64,000 nt of DNA from Verrucomicrobiota bacterium (GCA_028343845.1 JAOLZO010000003.1:49894-113893); one strand, 5' to 3'; shown: positions 39,279-48,968, counted from the stretch's first letter. Made by a program: numbers and translations. The notes: generated from the sequence alone by a model not told the origin.

Positions 39279-40295
39279 TCAAAATGCAAGGCGGGCCGTG
39301 CGGACCACCTTGCCCCTGAGATCGCGAATTTCCATCGTTACAGGAGGTCCGGGTTTCGACCAGTCGATCTTCAGCAGGCCAAAGTTTTCCTCGAAGTAGC
39401 GTTCGCCCACGCGATTTGGGTTTTCTTCGTCTTGGGGCCTTTGCTTCTGGTTCATCGCGCTCGAGGTAACGTCAAAGAGAGGGTAGGGCAAAGCGCCTTC
39501 GAGCTTGGATATCTCGGCAGAATGACGATCGCCACTAAGGATAAGTACGCCATTGGCCTTTGTTTTTCCAAGCAGTGCAAGCAAGCGCTCCCGTTCTTTT
39601 GGAAAATTCCCCCAGGTTTCCCACCCATGGGTTGTCGAAACGACTTGAATGCTCGAGGCGATGACTCGCAGGTCCGCTGGCTCACGCAAGGTTTCCTCCA
39701 GCCATTTCCACTGGGCTTCGCCAAGGATTTCGGCCTTGTCGGAGTCGTTCGGTCCATAGGGGCCTTTTCCTTTTTCCCGCTTGGGAGCCCGTTTGAGCGC
39801 GGAGCGGAAATAGCGGGTGTCCAAGAGGATGAACTGAACCCGTTTTCCTGTCGGCCCGATCGTTACACTATCGTAGATTCCGGGAGTCCTTCGCCGCTGC
39901 GTACCTGTTGGTTCACCAAGGAAATCGAGGAAGAGCTTTTGCGATTCGGCTTTTTTAGGAAATTCCCGTCCGGCATCGTTCTCCCCATAATCGTGATCAT
40001 CCCAAATAGCGAGGAGGCGGGAATCCGCCCGAAGTTTCTTAAATTCGGGGAAAGCGTCAAAGGTATCCCACTTGCCTTTGAGCTTTTCCATGTCACGCGT
40101 ATCCCCATAGATGTTATCGCCCAAAAGGACGAAAACGTCGGGTTTGCCCGCCCGGACGCTTTCCCAAATGGGCTGAGGACGGGTTTGCTTGAGACAGGAA
40201 CCGAAAGCGATGGTTTTGATGGGTTCTTCTGCCTGGCAAACCGAAAACAAAATGCCCGCGGCCAAGCCAAGGCAAAGAAATTTATGGCGTTTCAT
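39279..40295 (-). CDS. PhoD-like exported phosphatase/phosphodiesterase
   Basis: 338 residues with signal peptide HKFLCLGLAAGILFSVCQA. Metallophosphoesterase motifs of the PhoD family are present: IAFGSCLKQTRPQPIWESV, VLLGDNIYGDTRD, AIWDDHDYGENDAG, VLILSGDRHSAEI. PhoD enzymes hydrolyse phosphate mono- or diesters in the periplasm with Fe/Ca; the substrate here is unknown. The N-terminal PhoD beta domain is missing, as in the shorter members of the family. ATG start. Confidence 0.85.
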   Translation of the reverse strand: MKRHKFLCLGLAAGILFSVCQAEEPIKTIAFGSCLKQTRPQPIWESVRAGKPDVFVLLGDNIYGDTRDMEKLKGKWDTFDAFPEFKKLRADSRLLAIWDDHDYGENDAGREFPKKAESQKLFLDFLGEPTGTQRRRTPGIYDSVTIGPTGKRVQFILLDTRYFRSALKRAPKREKGKGPYGPNDSDKAEILGEAQWKWLEETLREPADLRVIASSIQVVSTTHGWETWGNFPKERERLLALLGKTKANGVLILSGDRHSAEISKLEGALPYPLFDVTSSAMNQKQRPQDEENPNRVGERYFEENFGLLKIDWSKPGPPVTMEIRDLRGKVVRTARLAF

Positions 40296-40305
40296 GAATA
40301 CAAAA

Positions 40306-40316
40306 ATTTAAATAAA
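40306..40316. repeat. AT-rich motif TTTATTTAAAT, copy 5 (reverse orientation)
   Basis: ATTTAAATAAA on the plus strand, between the PhoD-like start and the CE15-like stop. Confidence 0.5.
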
Positions 40317-40339
40317 AAACAGCGGTTGACCAGGAATGC

Positions 40340-41626
40340 TCACTTCAAGTGCTTGTCTGCAAAGTCGATGTATTGCGCCCAGTCGTATGGAGTGACGTCG
40401 TGCTTGCCGGTGCGGACGTGGTAGCCGATTCGTCCATGAACGGGTTGGTCAACGGGTGGTTGCTTGACGGCACCGAACTTGTGGCCGAACAACTGGTATA
40501 CCGGTTCCGCACCGAGAGCGGACAGGAATTCTCCGTTTGGATCCGCCCAGCGGTCACCCACCGCGGAAGCGACGTAGACCGGGCGGGGGGCGGACAGGGC
40601 AATCAGCATATGCTGATCAACCGGACACTCGTCCTCCTTGTCGTTGTATTTCTTGTAGTTGTCACAAAACCAATGGGGAAAGGAGGTGTTGATCCGCTTG
40701 ACGGTCTCTCCGAACTTGCGTCTGCTCAGAGCGGCTCCTCCGCATCCGGAGTTGTTGGAGATGACCAAAGCAAAGCGTTCGTCCGAGGCTCCTGCCCACA
40801 AGGAAGTCTTGCCGAGACGCGAATGCCCCATCACCGCGATCCGCTTGGCATCAACCTCGGCATCCGTTTCCAGATAATCCAGGCAACGGCTCAGCCCCCA
40901 GGCCCATCCGGCAATCGACGCCCAATCGGTCGGCTTGCGTTTCTTGGGGTCTTTCGGGGGGAAGAGGGGATGAATCCCGTTTTCATATCCGTCGTGAAAA
41001 TCAGGATCGATATCTCCATAGTAAACGGTCGCAAAGGCATAACCCCGGTCGATGATCGCATCGATTGCCCAACGCGTGGCTCGGGAACCCCGGCCCGAGG
41101 CAGTCGCCTTGTTGTTCTTGACCCCGTTCCCGTTGCGAACCCAGGAAGTTGGTATGCGAATCGCGGGATCGGAATGGACCGTATGGTTGCCCATGAAATT
41201 AATCGTGAGAAAGCCCGCGGCCGGACCCTTTGCCTTTCGAGGCAGGTACACCAGTAAATTGACCGCCAGAGCCTTTTTCCCTTTGCCCAGATGGATCACG
41301 ACCTGCTTGCGCGTGGCCTTCCCGCCGAGGGCTTCTTTACCTTCCTCGACTAACTCGAAGCGCATCGCCTTCGGTTTCCCGGGAGAGCGACCAAAGACTT
41401 CGTCCTCGAACAGGCGCAGAACTTCGGGACGGCGCTTCTTCAGCCAGGCCTTCGAATCGGTGACTTTCGTCCCGTCCAGGCAAACCAGCGGGTCGGGCAA
41501 TTCATAGGGCGCGACCTTTGATTCGTCATAGAGGTATCCTTTGGGCTGAGCAGTCACTGAAAACGAACTCGTAAAGAGAACGGTCAGCAAAAAGCAACCG
41601 AAACTTTGCATTTGGGTAGGGTTCAT
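40340..41626 (-). CDS. exported esterase, CE15 glucuronoyl-esterase-like
   Basis: 428 residues from ATG 41626, with signal peptide SFGCFLLTVLFTSSFSVTA. Alpha/beta-hydrolase: oxyanion/nucleophile segment IAVMGHSRLGKTSLWAGASD with the GxSxxGK form that marks bacterial CE15 enzymes; NNSGCGGAALSRR follows; and the putative catalytic histidine is in YHVRTGKHDVTPYDWAQYID. CE15 enzymes cleave ester links between glucuronoxylan and lignin or related uronate esters. The product would act on plant or algal polymers outside the cytoplasm, fitting the surrounding cluster of exported proteins. Confidence 0.78.
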   Translation of the reverse strand: MNPTQMQSFGCFLLTVLFTSSFSVTAQPKGYLYDESKVAPYELPDPLVCLDGTKVTDSKAWLKKRRPEVLRLFEDEVFGRSPGKPKAMRFELVEEGKEALGGKATRKQVVIHLGKGKKALAVNLLVYLPRKAKGPAAGFLTINFMGNHTVHSDPAIRIPTSWVRNGNGVKNNKATASGRGSRATRWAIDAIIDRGYAFATVYYGDIDPDFHDGYENGIHPLFPPKDPKKRKPTDWASIAGWAWGLSRCLDYLETDAEVDAKRIAVMGHSRLGKTSLWAGASDERFALVISNNSGCGGAALSRRKFGETVKRINTSFPHWFCDNYKKYNDKEDECPVDQHMLIALSAPRPVYVASAVGDRWADPNGEFLSALGAEPVYQLFGHKFGAVKQPPVDQPVHGRIGYHVRTGKHDVTPYDWAQYIDFADKHLK

Positions 41627-41687
41627 GACAAAAGTGATGAAACCCAAAGGTTTCCAAAGCAAGACCCAAAAGGTCCTTTTGGTTGAA

Positions 41688-41930
41688 TTAAGCGGCCAAC
41701 TTGGGAGCCTGGTTCAAGAGCTCGTTGAGGATTTCATCACGACGGCTCCGGGCTTCGGGAAGACTCTTTGTCTTCAGGGAGTGCCTGATTCTCTCGACGG
41801 TCACGGGGGTCGGGTAGATCGTATAATGGATCCACCAAGTACCGTTGTTGTTCCAGAGGTGATGGTTTAGGTTCGAATCATCGATACGAAGAGCAAGTTC
41901 TTCGCCTTGATTTGTTACTAGGTTATTCAT
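41688..41930 (-). CDS. stand-alone integrase N-terminal-like (arm-binding) protein
   Basis: 80 residues from ATG 41930, chosen because AAAGGA lies upstream at a proper distance. The core NNGTWWIHYTIYPTPVTVER followed by IRHSLKTKSLPEARSRRDEI resembles the AP2-like arm-binding domain at the N-terminus of tyrosine recombinases (typical form: WWI.Y...GKR.R.SLGT....AR.RRDE). No SAM-like or catalytic domain follows; the frame stops 60 bp before the esterase start. It may be a remnant of an integrase or an independent DNA-binding protein. Confidence 0.5.
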   Translation of the reverse strand: MNNLVTNQGEELALRIDDSNLNHHLWNNNGTWWIHYTIYPTPVTVERIRHSLKTKSLPEARSRRDEILNELLNQAPKLAA

Positions 41931-42188
41931 TGCGCGTTTTTCCTTTCGGTAGTTACACGCTTCGCTCGCGAATATCGCGAGAAGAGCGCTGTTTTCGGTT
42001 GTGCCAAAACCGCGCATCCCGGTTGATTAGACCTTGTTCCACCGTAGCAGCTCTCGCGCTCGGTTGGTAACCCTGTCGGGTTTTCTATGGATGCAGCTAA
42101 TGGCTAAATGTAAAAGAACTGGAAAAAGAAATAGCGGTTGGTTGCCCAAAAAGCAACCCTAAGCCGTGTCATAAAATCAGAATGCCCG
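41931..42188. other. 258-base spacer with short hairpins
   Basis: No convincing gene. It contains CTCGCGA-ATA-TCGCGAG near 41964-41980, a perfect 7 bp stem, and GGTTGC (42140-42145) pairing with GCAACC (42153-42158), which on the minus strand could terminate the quinone reductase transcript. This is the longest gene-free stretch and lies beside the integrase-like fragment. Confidence 0.4.
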
Positions 42189-43181
42189 CTACCAGTTGGC
42201 CCGCAAGGCGATCTTGCCCATGACCTGACCGGACTCCAGCGCCTCGTGAGCCCTGCCCACCTCCTGAAAATCAAAAACCTCCTCATGTACGAGCGGTCTG
42301 AGTTTGCCTCCCTCCACCAAGCTTCTCAACTCCCCGAGGATTTCCCCGTGCCTTCCCCGGCCTTCGCCCCGCAGGATGGGAAGGAGCATGAAAACACCGT
42401 GCAGGCTCAAGCTCTTGACGTGAACAGGGGTAAGATCATGGGTTGAACGGGCGGCAATCGATACCACCGTCCCTCCGATCCGGGCCGCTTGAAAGGAATC
42501 GTCCAAACACTTTCCTCCAACCGTATCGAAGACGGCATCGTATCCTGCTCCTTCGGTTTCACTCTGCACGTACGCTTCCACCTCGGTTTGTTTGTAATTG
42601 ATCATCCGGTCGGCCCCCAATTCGTGCCCGATCCCGATCTTGCGATCATCGGATGCGGTGGCATGAACCTCGGCCCCGAAGGCCTTGGCCAATTGAACCC
42701 CTACGTGACCGACGCCCCCGCAGGATGCGTGTACGAGAACTTTTTGACCTGCCCCTACTTTTGCCCGGTCAATCAACGCATTCCAGGCAGTGATCCCAAC
42801 GAGAGGAAGGGTGGCCGCTTCCACCATCGACAGGTTGCTCGGCTTTTTTGAAAGCAGCCGGGCATCCGCCAAGGCATATTCCGACAAGACCCCGGGCATT
42901 CCTTTGAATCCGCCCACACAGCCATAAACTTCGTCTCCCTCGCCAAAACCTTCCACACCTTCGCCAACTTGGGTAACCGTGCCAGCCATATCCCCATGAA
43001 GGATTCCGGGCAGTTCGGGTCCGACAGGCAAAAGCCCTTGGCGAATCTTGTAGTCCACCGGGTTGACGCTCGAAGCCGCGACTTCGACCAAAACGTGACC
43101 AGGGCAAATTTCCGGCTTGGGGATTTCTCCGATCGAAAAACCGGCTATGCTTCCGTGCTCCTCAAGAAGAATGGCTTTCAT
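42189..43181 (-). CDS. zinc-independent quinone-oxidoreductase-like MDR protein
   Basis: 330 residues from ATG 43181 (MKAILLEEHGSIAGFSIGEI). Medium-chain dehydrogenase/reductase: N-terminal GroES-like domain with ASSVNPVDYKIRQGLLP and the NADPH-binding VLVHASCGGVGHVGVQLAKA. The structural zinc cysteine loop and catalytic zinc ligands of alcohol dehydrogenases are absent, so a quinone reductase or enoyl reductase is likely. Substrate unknown. No RBS seen. It lies 31 bp upstream (in genome order) of the DUF1501 stop. Confidence 0.85.
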   Translation of the reverse strand: MKAILLEEHGSIAGFSIGEIPKPEICPGHVLVEVAASSVNPVDYKIRQGLLPVGPELPGILHGDMAGTVTQVGEGVEGFGEGDEVYGCVGGFKGMPGVLSEYALADARLLSKKPSNLSMVEAATLPLVGITAWNALIDRAKVGAGQKVLVHASCGGVGHVGVQLAKAFGAEVHATASDDRKIGIGHELGADRMINYKQTEVEAYVQSETEGAGYDAVFDTVGGKCLDDSFQAARIGGTVVSIAARSTHDLTPVHVKSLSLHGVFMLLPILRGEGRGRHGEILGELRSLVEGGKLRPLVHEEVFDFQEVGRAHEALESGQVMGKIALRANW

Positions 43182-43212
43182 GCCTAGGAAATAGGGCAGG
43201 GGCAACCCCTGC

Positions 43213-44622
43213 TTAGGCAAACAGATCGTGAACGACCCGCCCGGCAACGTCCGTCAATCGAAAATCCCTGCCCGAATAGCGGTAGGTCAGTTTTTCGTGA
43301 TCCATACCAAGGGCATGAAGAATCGTGGCATGAAGATCATGCATGTGCACGCGCTTATCGACCGCTACGCCCCCGATCTCATCGGTGGCACCGTAGGAAA
43401 TGCCTGGCTTGATCCCTCCGCCGGCAAGAAAAACGGTGAACCCGCGCGGGTTGTGATCGCGCCCGTTCTTGTTTTGGGAAAAGGGCGTCCTGCCGAATTC
43501 CCCGCCCCACCACACCAAGGTATCCTCGAGAAGGCCTCGAGCCTTCAGATCGCGAAGGAGACCGGCCACCGGCTTGTCGGTATTGCGGGCATGCTCGGCA
43601 TGCTTGGGCATGTTGCTGTGTTGATCCCAGCGCGGATTGTTCGACTCGTCCGAATAGTTTACGCTGACGTAACGGACTCCCCGCTCGACCATCCTGCGGG
43701 CAAGCAAGCATTGCTTGCCAAAGGAATCAGTGGCCTTGTCTCCGATTCCGTAAATTTTCTTGGTTGCCTCGGTCTCGCCCTTGAGATCGGTAAGCTCGGG
43801 CGCTTCCATCTGCATCCGCCAAGCCAATTCGTAATTCTTGATGGTGGATTCCATTCCGTCGTCCGCTCCCGCCGTTTTCAGCTGCAAGGCATTGAGGCTT
43901 TGCATATAATCAAACCGGTCTTTTCTCTGAGCGGAGGAAAGCATCGCATTGTCAATGTTGCGTATCCTCGCATCATCCGGGCTGCCCGCCCGGCCTACCG
44001 CAGTACCTTGATGAATCGAGGGTAGAAAGGCGTTTCCGTAATTTCTGGGACCCCCTTTGGAGGCCATCGGGCAAATCGATACGTAGGCAGGCAGATTCTC
44101 GTTTTCGGTGCCCAGGCCGTAAGAAACCCAACTCCCCATGGAGGGACGCACCAAGTTGGTTGCTCCCGTATGCATGAACAGGGTGGACGGACCATGAGCC
44201 ACGCCCTCGGTGTGCATGGAATGAATGAAGGCCAAGTCATCCACCTGACCCGCGATATGAGGGAAAAGAGACGAGACGTGCTGTCCGCACTCGCCGTGCT
44301 GCTTGAAATCCCACATAGGCTTCATCAGCTTCCTTTTGCTTTGCTTGCCGAAAGTTCCGGTCCTTACGCCGACGAAATCGAAGTCCTTGCCATCCTTTTC
44401 AAAAAGGGTGGGTTTGTAGTCAAAGGTGTCGACGTGGCTGGGACCACCGGCCATGAAAATGAAAATTATGCGCTTGGCCCGCTGAGGAATCAGTGGAGTC
44501 TGCGGAGCCAAGGGATTGTCGGAGAGCGCACGAGCCCCCTGCATTCCGGCAATGGCGAGAGATCCGAACCCACAAGCGGCTGATTTGAGCATTCCCCGGC
44601 GGGATATCACTGTGTCTTGCAT
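43213..44622 (-). CDS. DUF1501 protein, Tat-exported, partner of the cytochrome-like gene
   Basis: 469 residues from ATG 44622 (MQDTVISRRGMLKSAACGFG, a twin-arginine signal). Core: AKRIIFIFMAGGPSHVDTFD, HGECGQHVSSLFPHIA, DLAFIHSMHTEGVAHGPSTL, DTLVWWGGEFGRTPFSQN and GRDHNPRGFTVFLAGGGIKP. The metal ligand pattern (GGPSHVDTFDYK, EFGRTP, GRDHNP) fits the DUF1501 sulfatase-like fold. It lies 17 bp downstream of the PSCyt1/DUF1549/DUF1553 gene. This DUF1501 plus DUF1549/1553 pair is frequent in Planctomycetes and Verrucomicrobia; the joint function is unknown. Confidence 0.9.
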   Translation of the reverse strand: MQDTVISRRGMLKSAACGFGSLAIAGMQGARALSDNPLAPQTPLIPQRAKRIIFIFMAGGPSHVDTFDYKPTLFEKDGKDFDFVGVRTGTFGKQSKRKLMKPMWDFKQHGECGQHVSSLFPHIAGQVDDLAFIHSMHTEGVAHGPSTLFMHTGATNLVRPSMGSWVSYGLGTENENLPAYVSICPMASKGGPRNYGNAFLPSIHQGTAVGRAGSPDDARIRNIDNAMLSSAQRKDRFDYMQSLNALQLKTAGADDGMESTIKNYELAWRMQMEAPELTDLKGETEATKKIYGIGDKATDSFGKQCLLARRMVERGVRYVSVNYSDESNNPRWDQHSNMPKHAEHARNTDKPVAGLLRDLKARGLLEDTLVWWGGEFGRTPFSQNKNGRDHNPRGFTVFLAGGGIKPGISYGATDEIGGVAVDKRVHMHDLHATILHALGMDHEKLTYRYSGRDFRLTDVAGRVVHDLFA

Positions 44623-44639
44623 GGTTTCTTTGGTATTTC

Positions 44640-47516
44640 TCAGTTCAGGTAGCGGAAGTCTATGCATCCGAAAAGACCGTGAATGATACCACTCCAAGCC
44701 TCTTGGGCATCTGTTCCCTTACTATTGCCCTTCAAATAAGCCAGGGCAAGCGTCTTTTCGGACTCGCTGGGGTTTCGGCCAAGGCAGGTCAGGTAGGCAA
44801 GAACGAGTCGTTGCTCGTCCTCAAGACCCTTGACTTCAAGGATTTTGTCCGCCGCAACCGTCGCCTCCTTGAGTACGAAACCATTGTTCATCATGAAGAG
44901 GGCCTGCGTGGGAACCGTACTGGCATTTCGGTTGCCTGAGACAAGCCCGGGGTTGGGGTAGTCGAAAACGTCGAACATTTCCGGAATCTTGTTACGGTCG
45001 AGTTTTTCGAACATGGATCTGGTCTTGTCCATGCCTTCCTGCGAGAAGGCAATCCGGCCACTTGCCACAAGCATGGCGTCCCGTATGGCCTCGACCTCGA
45101 GGCGGCGGCGGTTTTGCCTTGAGAACAGGTCGTTTTGAGGGTCAGCTTCGATCGCTCCCGGCACTCCTTTTGAGGACATGCGGTAGGTGCTCGAAAGAAC
45201 CACCTTACGGATCAGCCTCTTGGTGGACCATCCGTTTTCAATCAAGGAGATAGCCAAATGGTCGAGAAGTTCGGGGTGGGTAGGGCGACGGCCCATTTCC
45301 CCGAAGTTATCAGGCGTGGCGACAATTCCTCTTCCGAAGAGATGCCGCCAGACCCGGTTTGCATATACGCGGGAAGTAAGGGGATTGCGTGAGGACGCAA
45401 CCCAATCGGCAAGCTCCAGGCGCCCGCTCGAACCTTTGGGTATCTCGGGCGTGGGAGACAAATCCGACGGGGTGGCCACGGCTAGGAAACCTCGCTTGAC
45501 GTAAGGGCCCAGGTTGCGGATCTCTCCCCTGCGATGGATGCGCCAGTCCCCTGCCTCCTTATGCTCGAGAACCGACATGACCTTGCCCGCTGCGGGGGGC
45601 GCGGTCTTCTTGAGCTGCTGGACCTTTTTCCTCAGATCGGCCACACGCTTTTCCACTTCCTTTTTCAGGGCCTTGGCGAGTTCATCCTTTTTCTTCAATT
45701 CTTCATCGGTCTCTCCCGATTCCTCCTTCTTGGCAAGAACCGGGGCAGGCGGCGCGTTCTCGGACAGCAAACGGATGGAGTCGGCAATCACAACCTTGGT
45801 GGTGTCTTCGGTCGTGATCTGTATGACATCCCGGGCTCCCTTCTCGAAACGGAACGTTCCAAGCGAGACGAAGGCGTCGAGAATGGGAGGTTGCTTGGTC
45901 TGGTTGACGTAAACCTTTTGTTCGCCATCGGCGTGCATGATGGTAACCGGAGTTTTCTTTTCCCGGTTGGAACCGGGGCTATAGGAAAGCTGGATTTCAT
46001 ACTCGCCCGACTCAGGAATACGGGCAGGAAAAGTAACTGTCTTTCTTCCCTTTCTCTTCGCATCATCATGTAAATATCGCTTTCCGACATACCGACTGGT
46101 ATGGGTCGAGGACACCCATTTCCCGACCAGCTTGGCATCGACGTCATCCACCACCACACCTTCTAATTTGCCCGGATCAAGGGACTTCTGTCCGTCTTTG
46201 GCAAAATCCGCATTTCCTCCCAGTGCCTTGAGCTCGGCTTCGGCTTTCTTCAATTCGCCTTCAAGCTTCTTTTGATCAGCCGAGTGCGTCTTGCGGGCAA
46301 CCGCATGTTGATCGCGCAACGTACGCTCATGAAAACTGGCGACGTTTCCCGGGACCAAGCTATTGGTACCTCGGAAAATACCTGCCAAGGAATAGTATTC
46401 TTCGATGGGAATGGGATCGAACGGATGATCATGACAACGCACGCACCCCATGGTCATTCCCAGGAAGGCCCGTCCCACCGCACTGATTTGCTCATCCACG
46501 ACCTCCATGCGCAGGAGGGCCTTGTCCTGTAGCTCGTAGTTATGGGGCCCGAGGGCGAGGAAGCCCGTTCCGGTCAGGTTCCCGTTGAATTCCCTATCGG
46601 TCAAAGAAGGGAGCAGGTCACCCGCAATTTGCTCCTTGGCGAATTGATCGAAAGGCTTGTCCTCGTTGTAGCTATCGATGACGTATTCCCGGAAGCGATG
46701 GGCATTGGGAAAAGGATTATTGCGCCCGCCACCCGTGGTATCGGCGTAGCGCGCGATGTCGAGCCAATGGCGTCCCCAGCGTTCCCCGAAACGGGGAGAG
46801 GCAAGCAATTCGTCCACCACCTTGGCGTAGGCATCGGGAGAATCATCCGATTGAAAGGCCTCGATTTGCCTCACGTTCGGAGGCAGTCCGGTCAGGTCGA
46901 AATAAAGTCGGCGAAGCAAAGTTGCCTTGTCCGCAAGCGGAGCGGGTTTCAGGTCGCTCTCTTCAAGCCTTGCCAATACGAAGCGGTCCAATTCGTCCTT
47001 CACCCATTTTTCGTCGGTAACTTCGGGCAATTGCGGGGAAGCCAGCGGATGGAAAACCCAGAACTTTCTGCCTTCCTCCAGGCTCTTGGCTTTGGGCCCG
47101 CTTGACTCGGCCACCGTTTCCATGGGCGCGTCACGCGGATCGGGAGCCCCCATGGCAATCCATTTCTCAAAATCCGCCACCACTTCCTTGGGGAGCTTCT
47201 TTTCCGGAGGCATACGCAAGTCATTGTCTTTGTACCGGATTGCCGTAAGCAAAAGACTTTCGTCCGGCTTGCCAGGCATCAGGGCCGGGCCGCTCTCCCC
47301 GCCGTTCTCCCAACCCGCCTTTCGGTCAAGGAACAGTCCCGCCTTTAATTTCTTGGCTTTGGCAGAGTGGCACTCGTAACAATTCTGAGCGAGAACCGGC
47401 CTTATCTTTTCTTCGAAAAACTCGGTCTTGGCAAGGTCATCCAATGCAAGAACCGACATTGGGCTCAAGCAGAGAAATCCGAGGATGGATAGGGTCGAAT
47501 GGAATGAAATGGGCAT
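44640..47516 (-). CDS. PSCyt1/DUF1549/DUF1553 multidomain exported protein (haem c site)
   Basis: 958 residues from ATG 47516; 976 from ATG 47570. Signal peptide ending MSVLA. Haem c motif C46-YEC-H50 (AQNCYECHSAKAKKLKAGL) defines the Planctomycete cytochrome C domain, followed by DUF1549 (WAKDELDRFVLAR type: EKWVKDELDRFVLARLEESD, FGERWGRHWLDIARYADT), a golvesin-like beta-sandwich (about 540-630), a coiled-coil linker and DUF1553 (NPLTSRVYANRVWRHLFGRG). Redox or substrate role unknown. Co-transcribed with the DUF1501 gene; divergent from a Gfo/Idh/MocA gene. Confidence 0.88.
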   Translation of the reverse strand: MPISFHSTLSILGFLCLSPMSVLALDDLAKTEFFEEKIRPVLAQNCYECHSAKAKKLKAGLFLDRKAGWENGGESGPALMPGKPDESLLLTAIRYKDNDLRMPPEKKLPKEVVADFEKWIAMGAPDPRDAPMETVAESSGPKAKSLEEGRKFWVFHPLASPQLPEVTDEKWVKDELDRFVLARLEESDLKPAPLADKATLLRRLYFDLTGLPPNVRQIEAFQSDDSPDAYAKVVDELLASPRFGERWGRHWLDIARYADTTGGGRNNPFPNAHRFREYVIDSYNEDKPFDQFAKEQIAGDLLPSLTDREFNGNLTGTGFLALGPHNYELQDKALLRMEVVDEQISAVGRAFLGMTMGCVRCHDHPFDPIPIEEYYSLAGIFRGTNSLVPGNVASFHERTLRDQHAVARKTHSADQKKLEGELKKAEAELKALGGNADFAKDGQKSLDPGKLEGVVVDDVDAKLVGKWVSSTHTSRYVGKRYLHDDAKRKGRKTVTFPARIPESGEYEIQLSYSPGSNREKKTPVTIMHADGEQKVYVNQTKQPPILDAFVSLGTFRFEKGARDVIQITTEDTTKVVIADSIRLLSENAPPAPVLAKKEESGETDEELKKKDELAKALKKEVEKRVADLRKKVQQLKKTAPPAAGKVMSVLEHKEAGDWRIHRRGEIRNLGPYVKRGFLAVATPSDLSPTPEIPKGSSGRLELADWVASSRNPLTSRVYANRVWRHLFGRGIVATPDNFGEMGRRPTHPELLDHLAISLIENGWSTKRLIRKVVLSSTYRMSSKGVPGAIEADPQNDLFSRQNRRRLEVEAIRDAMLVASGRIAFSQEGMDKTRSMFEKLDRNKIPEMFDVFDYPNPGLVSGNRNASTVPTQALFMMNNGFVLKEATVAADKILEVKGLEDEQRLVLAYLTCLGRNPSESEKTLALAYLKGNSKGTDAQEAWSGIIHGLFGCIDFRYLN

Positions 47517-47628
47517 ATGTCCTGAAAGCTTTCTCCATAATGAGTAACTTATCATTCTAAAACAAAACAAAAAAAAAGGTGAAAAGAAGGTTGATGAAAA
47601 CAGTCATATTCCTCAAAACTCAAAACCC

Positions 47629-48963
47629 ATGAATAAATCAGCCCTTAGCCGTCGTCGTTTTCTTAACCAATCCGCGCAAACAGGTATTGCCGGAATTCTC
47701 GCCTCATCTTACTTCCCCTACCTTGCGGATGCCGCAAAGGAAGCTCCCAGCGAGCGCCTGCGCTTTGGAGCCATAGGCGTTGGCGGACGGGGAGCCGGCG
47801 TAGCCAACGGGGCAAGGCGTCTTGCGGACATCGTTGCCGTTTGCGACCTGGACACCCAACGCATCGACCGCGTGAACAAATCCCTCGCCGGGGGCAAAGC
47901 CAAGGGCTACCAGGACTACCGGAAGGTTTTGGAGCGCAAGGACATTGACTTTGTAACGATTGGCACAACCGACCATTGGCACACCCGGGTGGCGATTCAA
48001 GCCATGCAGGCGGGCAAGGACGTTTATTGCGAAAAGCCCCTCACTCTCACCATCGAGGAAGGCAAGCAGATCTCCAAGGTGACCAAGGAAACCGGACGGG
48101 TTTTCCAGGTAGGCACCCAACAAAGAAGCGAGATGGGCCAGAAATTCCTTACCGCCATCGGAATCATCCGGGAGGGCAGGATCGGAAAGATCCAGAAGGT
48201 AACCTGTAACATCGGCGGCGGACCCAAGGGCGGACCCTTCAAGAAATCCGACCCGCCCGCCAACATCGACTGGAACACCTGGCTGGGTCAGGCTCCGAAA
48301 GTCGACTACATCAAGGAACGGTGCCATTATCAGTTTCGCTGGTGGTACGAGTACTCCGGAGGAAAGATGACCGACTGGGGAGCTCACCACGTCGACATCG
48401 CCCAATGGGCCTTGAACCAAAGCGGTGAAGGGCAGGGGGTCTTGTCCCTCGATCCGATCATCGGGGATCATCCAATTCCCCTGAAGGACGGTATGCCGAC
48501 CAAGGACGACCACTACAACACTTCACACAATTTCCATATCAGGTGTATGTTCCCCGAGGACACCGAAATGAACATCGTCAGCAAATCCAAGGAAGGAAAC
48601 GGCATCTTGTTCGAAGGAAGCAAGGGCAACATGTTCGTCTCCCGTGGAAAGCTTTCCGGGGATGCGGTCAACGGCCTCAAGGAAAAGCCCCTGTCTTCGG
48701 ACACCGTATCGGAAGTCTACAAAGGCAAGAAGACGACCAACCACATGGAAAACTTCTTCGCTTGCATGAAGGACAGGACCGATCCGATTTCAGACGTCCA
48801 CACCCATCACCGGGCAATGACCACCTGTCACTTGGCCAATATCTCGATCCGCCTGGGTAGGAAGATTAAGTGGGATCCGAAAAAGGAGCAGGTCATTGGG
48901 GACAAGGATGCCAACAAATGGCAATCCCGCAAGCAGCGCAAAGGCTTCGAAACGATGGGCTGA
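47629..48963 (+). CDS. Gfo/Idh/MocA family oxidoreductase, Tat-exported
   Basis: 444 residues with a twin-arginine signal (ALSRRRFLNQSAQTGIAGIL). The NAD(P)-binding Rossmann region (LRFGAIGVGGRGAGVANGAR), the family lysine motif CEKPLT with the following IEEGKQ, and the C-terminal substrate-binding half (GGKMTDWGAHHVDIAQWAL) are clear. Exported members typically carry tightly bound NADP and act on sugars. The substrate is unknown. A terminator-like hairpin follows. Confidence 0.9.
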   Translation: MNKSALSRRRFLNQSAQTGIAGILASSYFPYLADAAKEAPSERLRFGAIGVGGRGAGVANGARRLADIVAVCDLDTQRIDRVNKSLAGGKAKGYQDYRKVLERKDIDFVTIGTTDHWHTRVAIQAMQAGKDVYCEKPLTLTIEEGKQISKVTKETGRVFQVGTQQRSEMGQKFLTAIGIIREGRIGKIQKVTCNIGGGPKGGPFKKSDPPANIDWNTWLGQAPKVDYIKERCHYQFRWWYEYSGGKMTDWGAHHVDIAQWALNQSGEGQGVLSLDPIIGDHPIPLKDGMPTKDDHYNTSHNFHIRCMFPEDTEMNIVSKSKEGNGILFEGSKGNMFVSRGKLSGDAVNGLKEKPLSSDTVSEVYKGKKTTNHMENFFACMKDRTDPISDVHTHHRAMTTCHLANISIRLGRKIKWDPKKEQVIGDKDANKWQSRKQRKGFETMG

Positions 48964-48968
48964 GACCA

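Noticed and set aside
39051..40424. Long open frame (457 codons) on the plus strand
   Set aside because: It lies opposite the DUF1501 and PhoD-like genes, which have strong family motifs; the shadow protein has no recognisable sequence.
40349..41257. Plus-strand 302-codon frame
   Set aside because: Antisense to the CE15-like esterase with its GHSRLGK motif; it has no family features.
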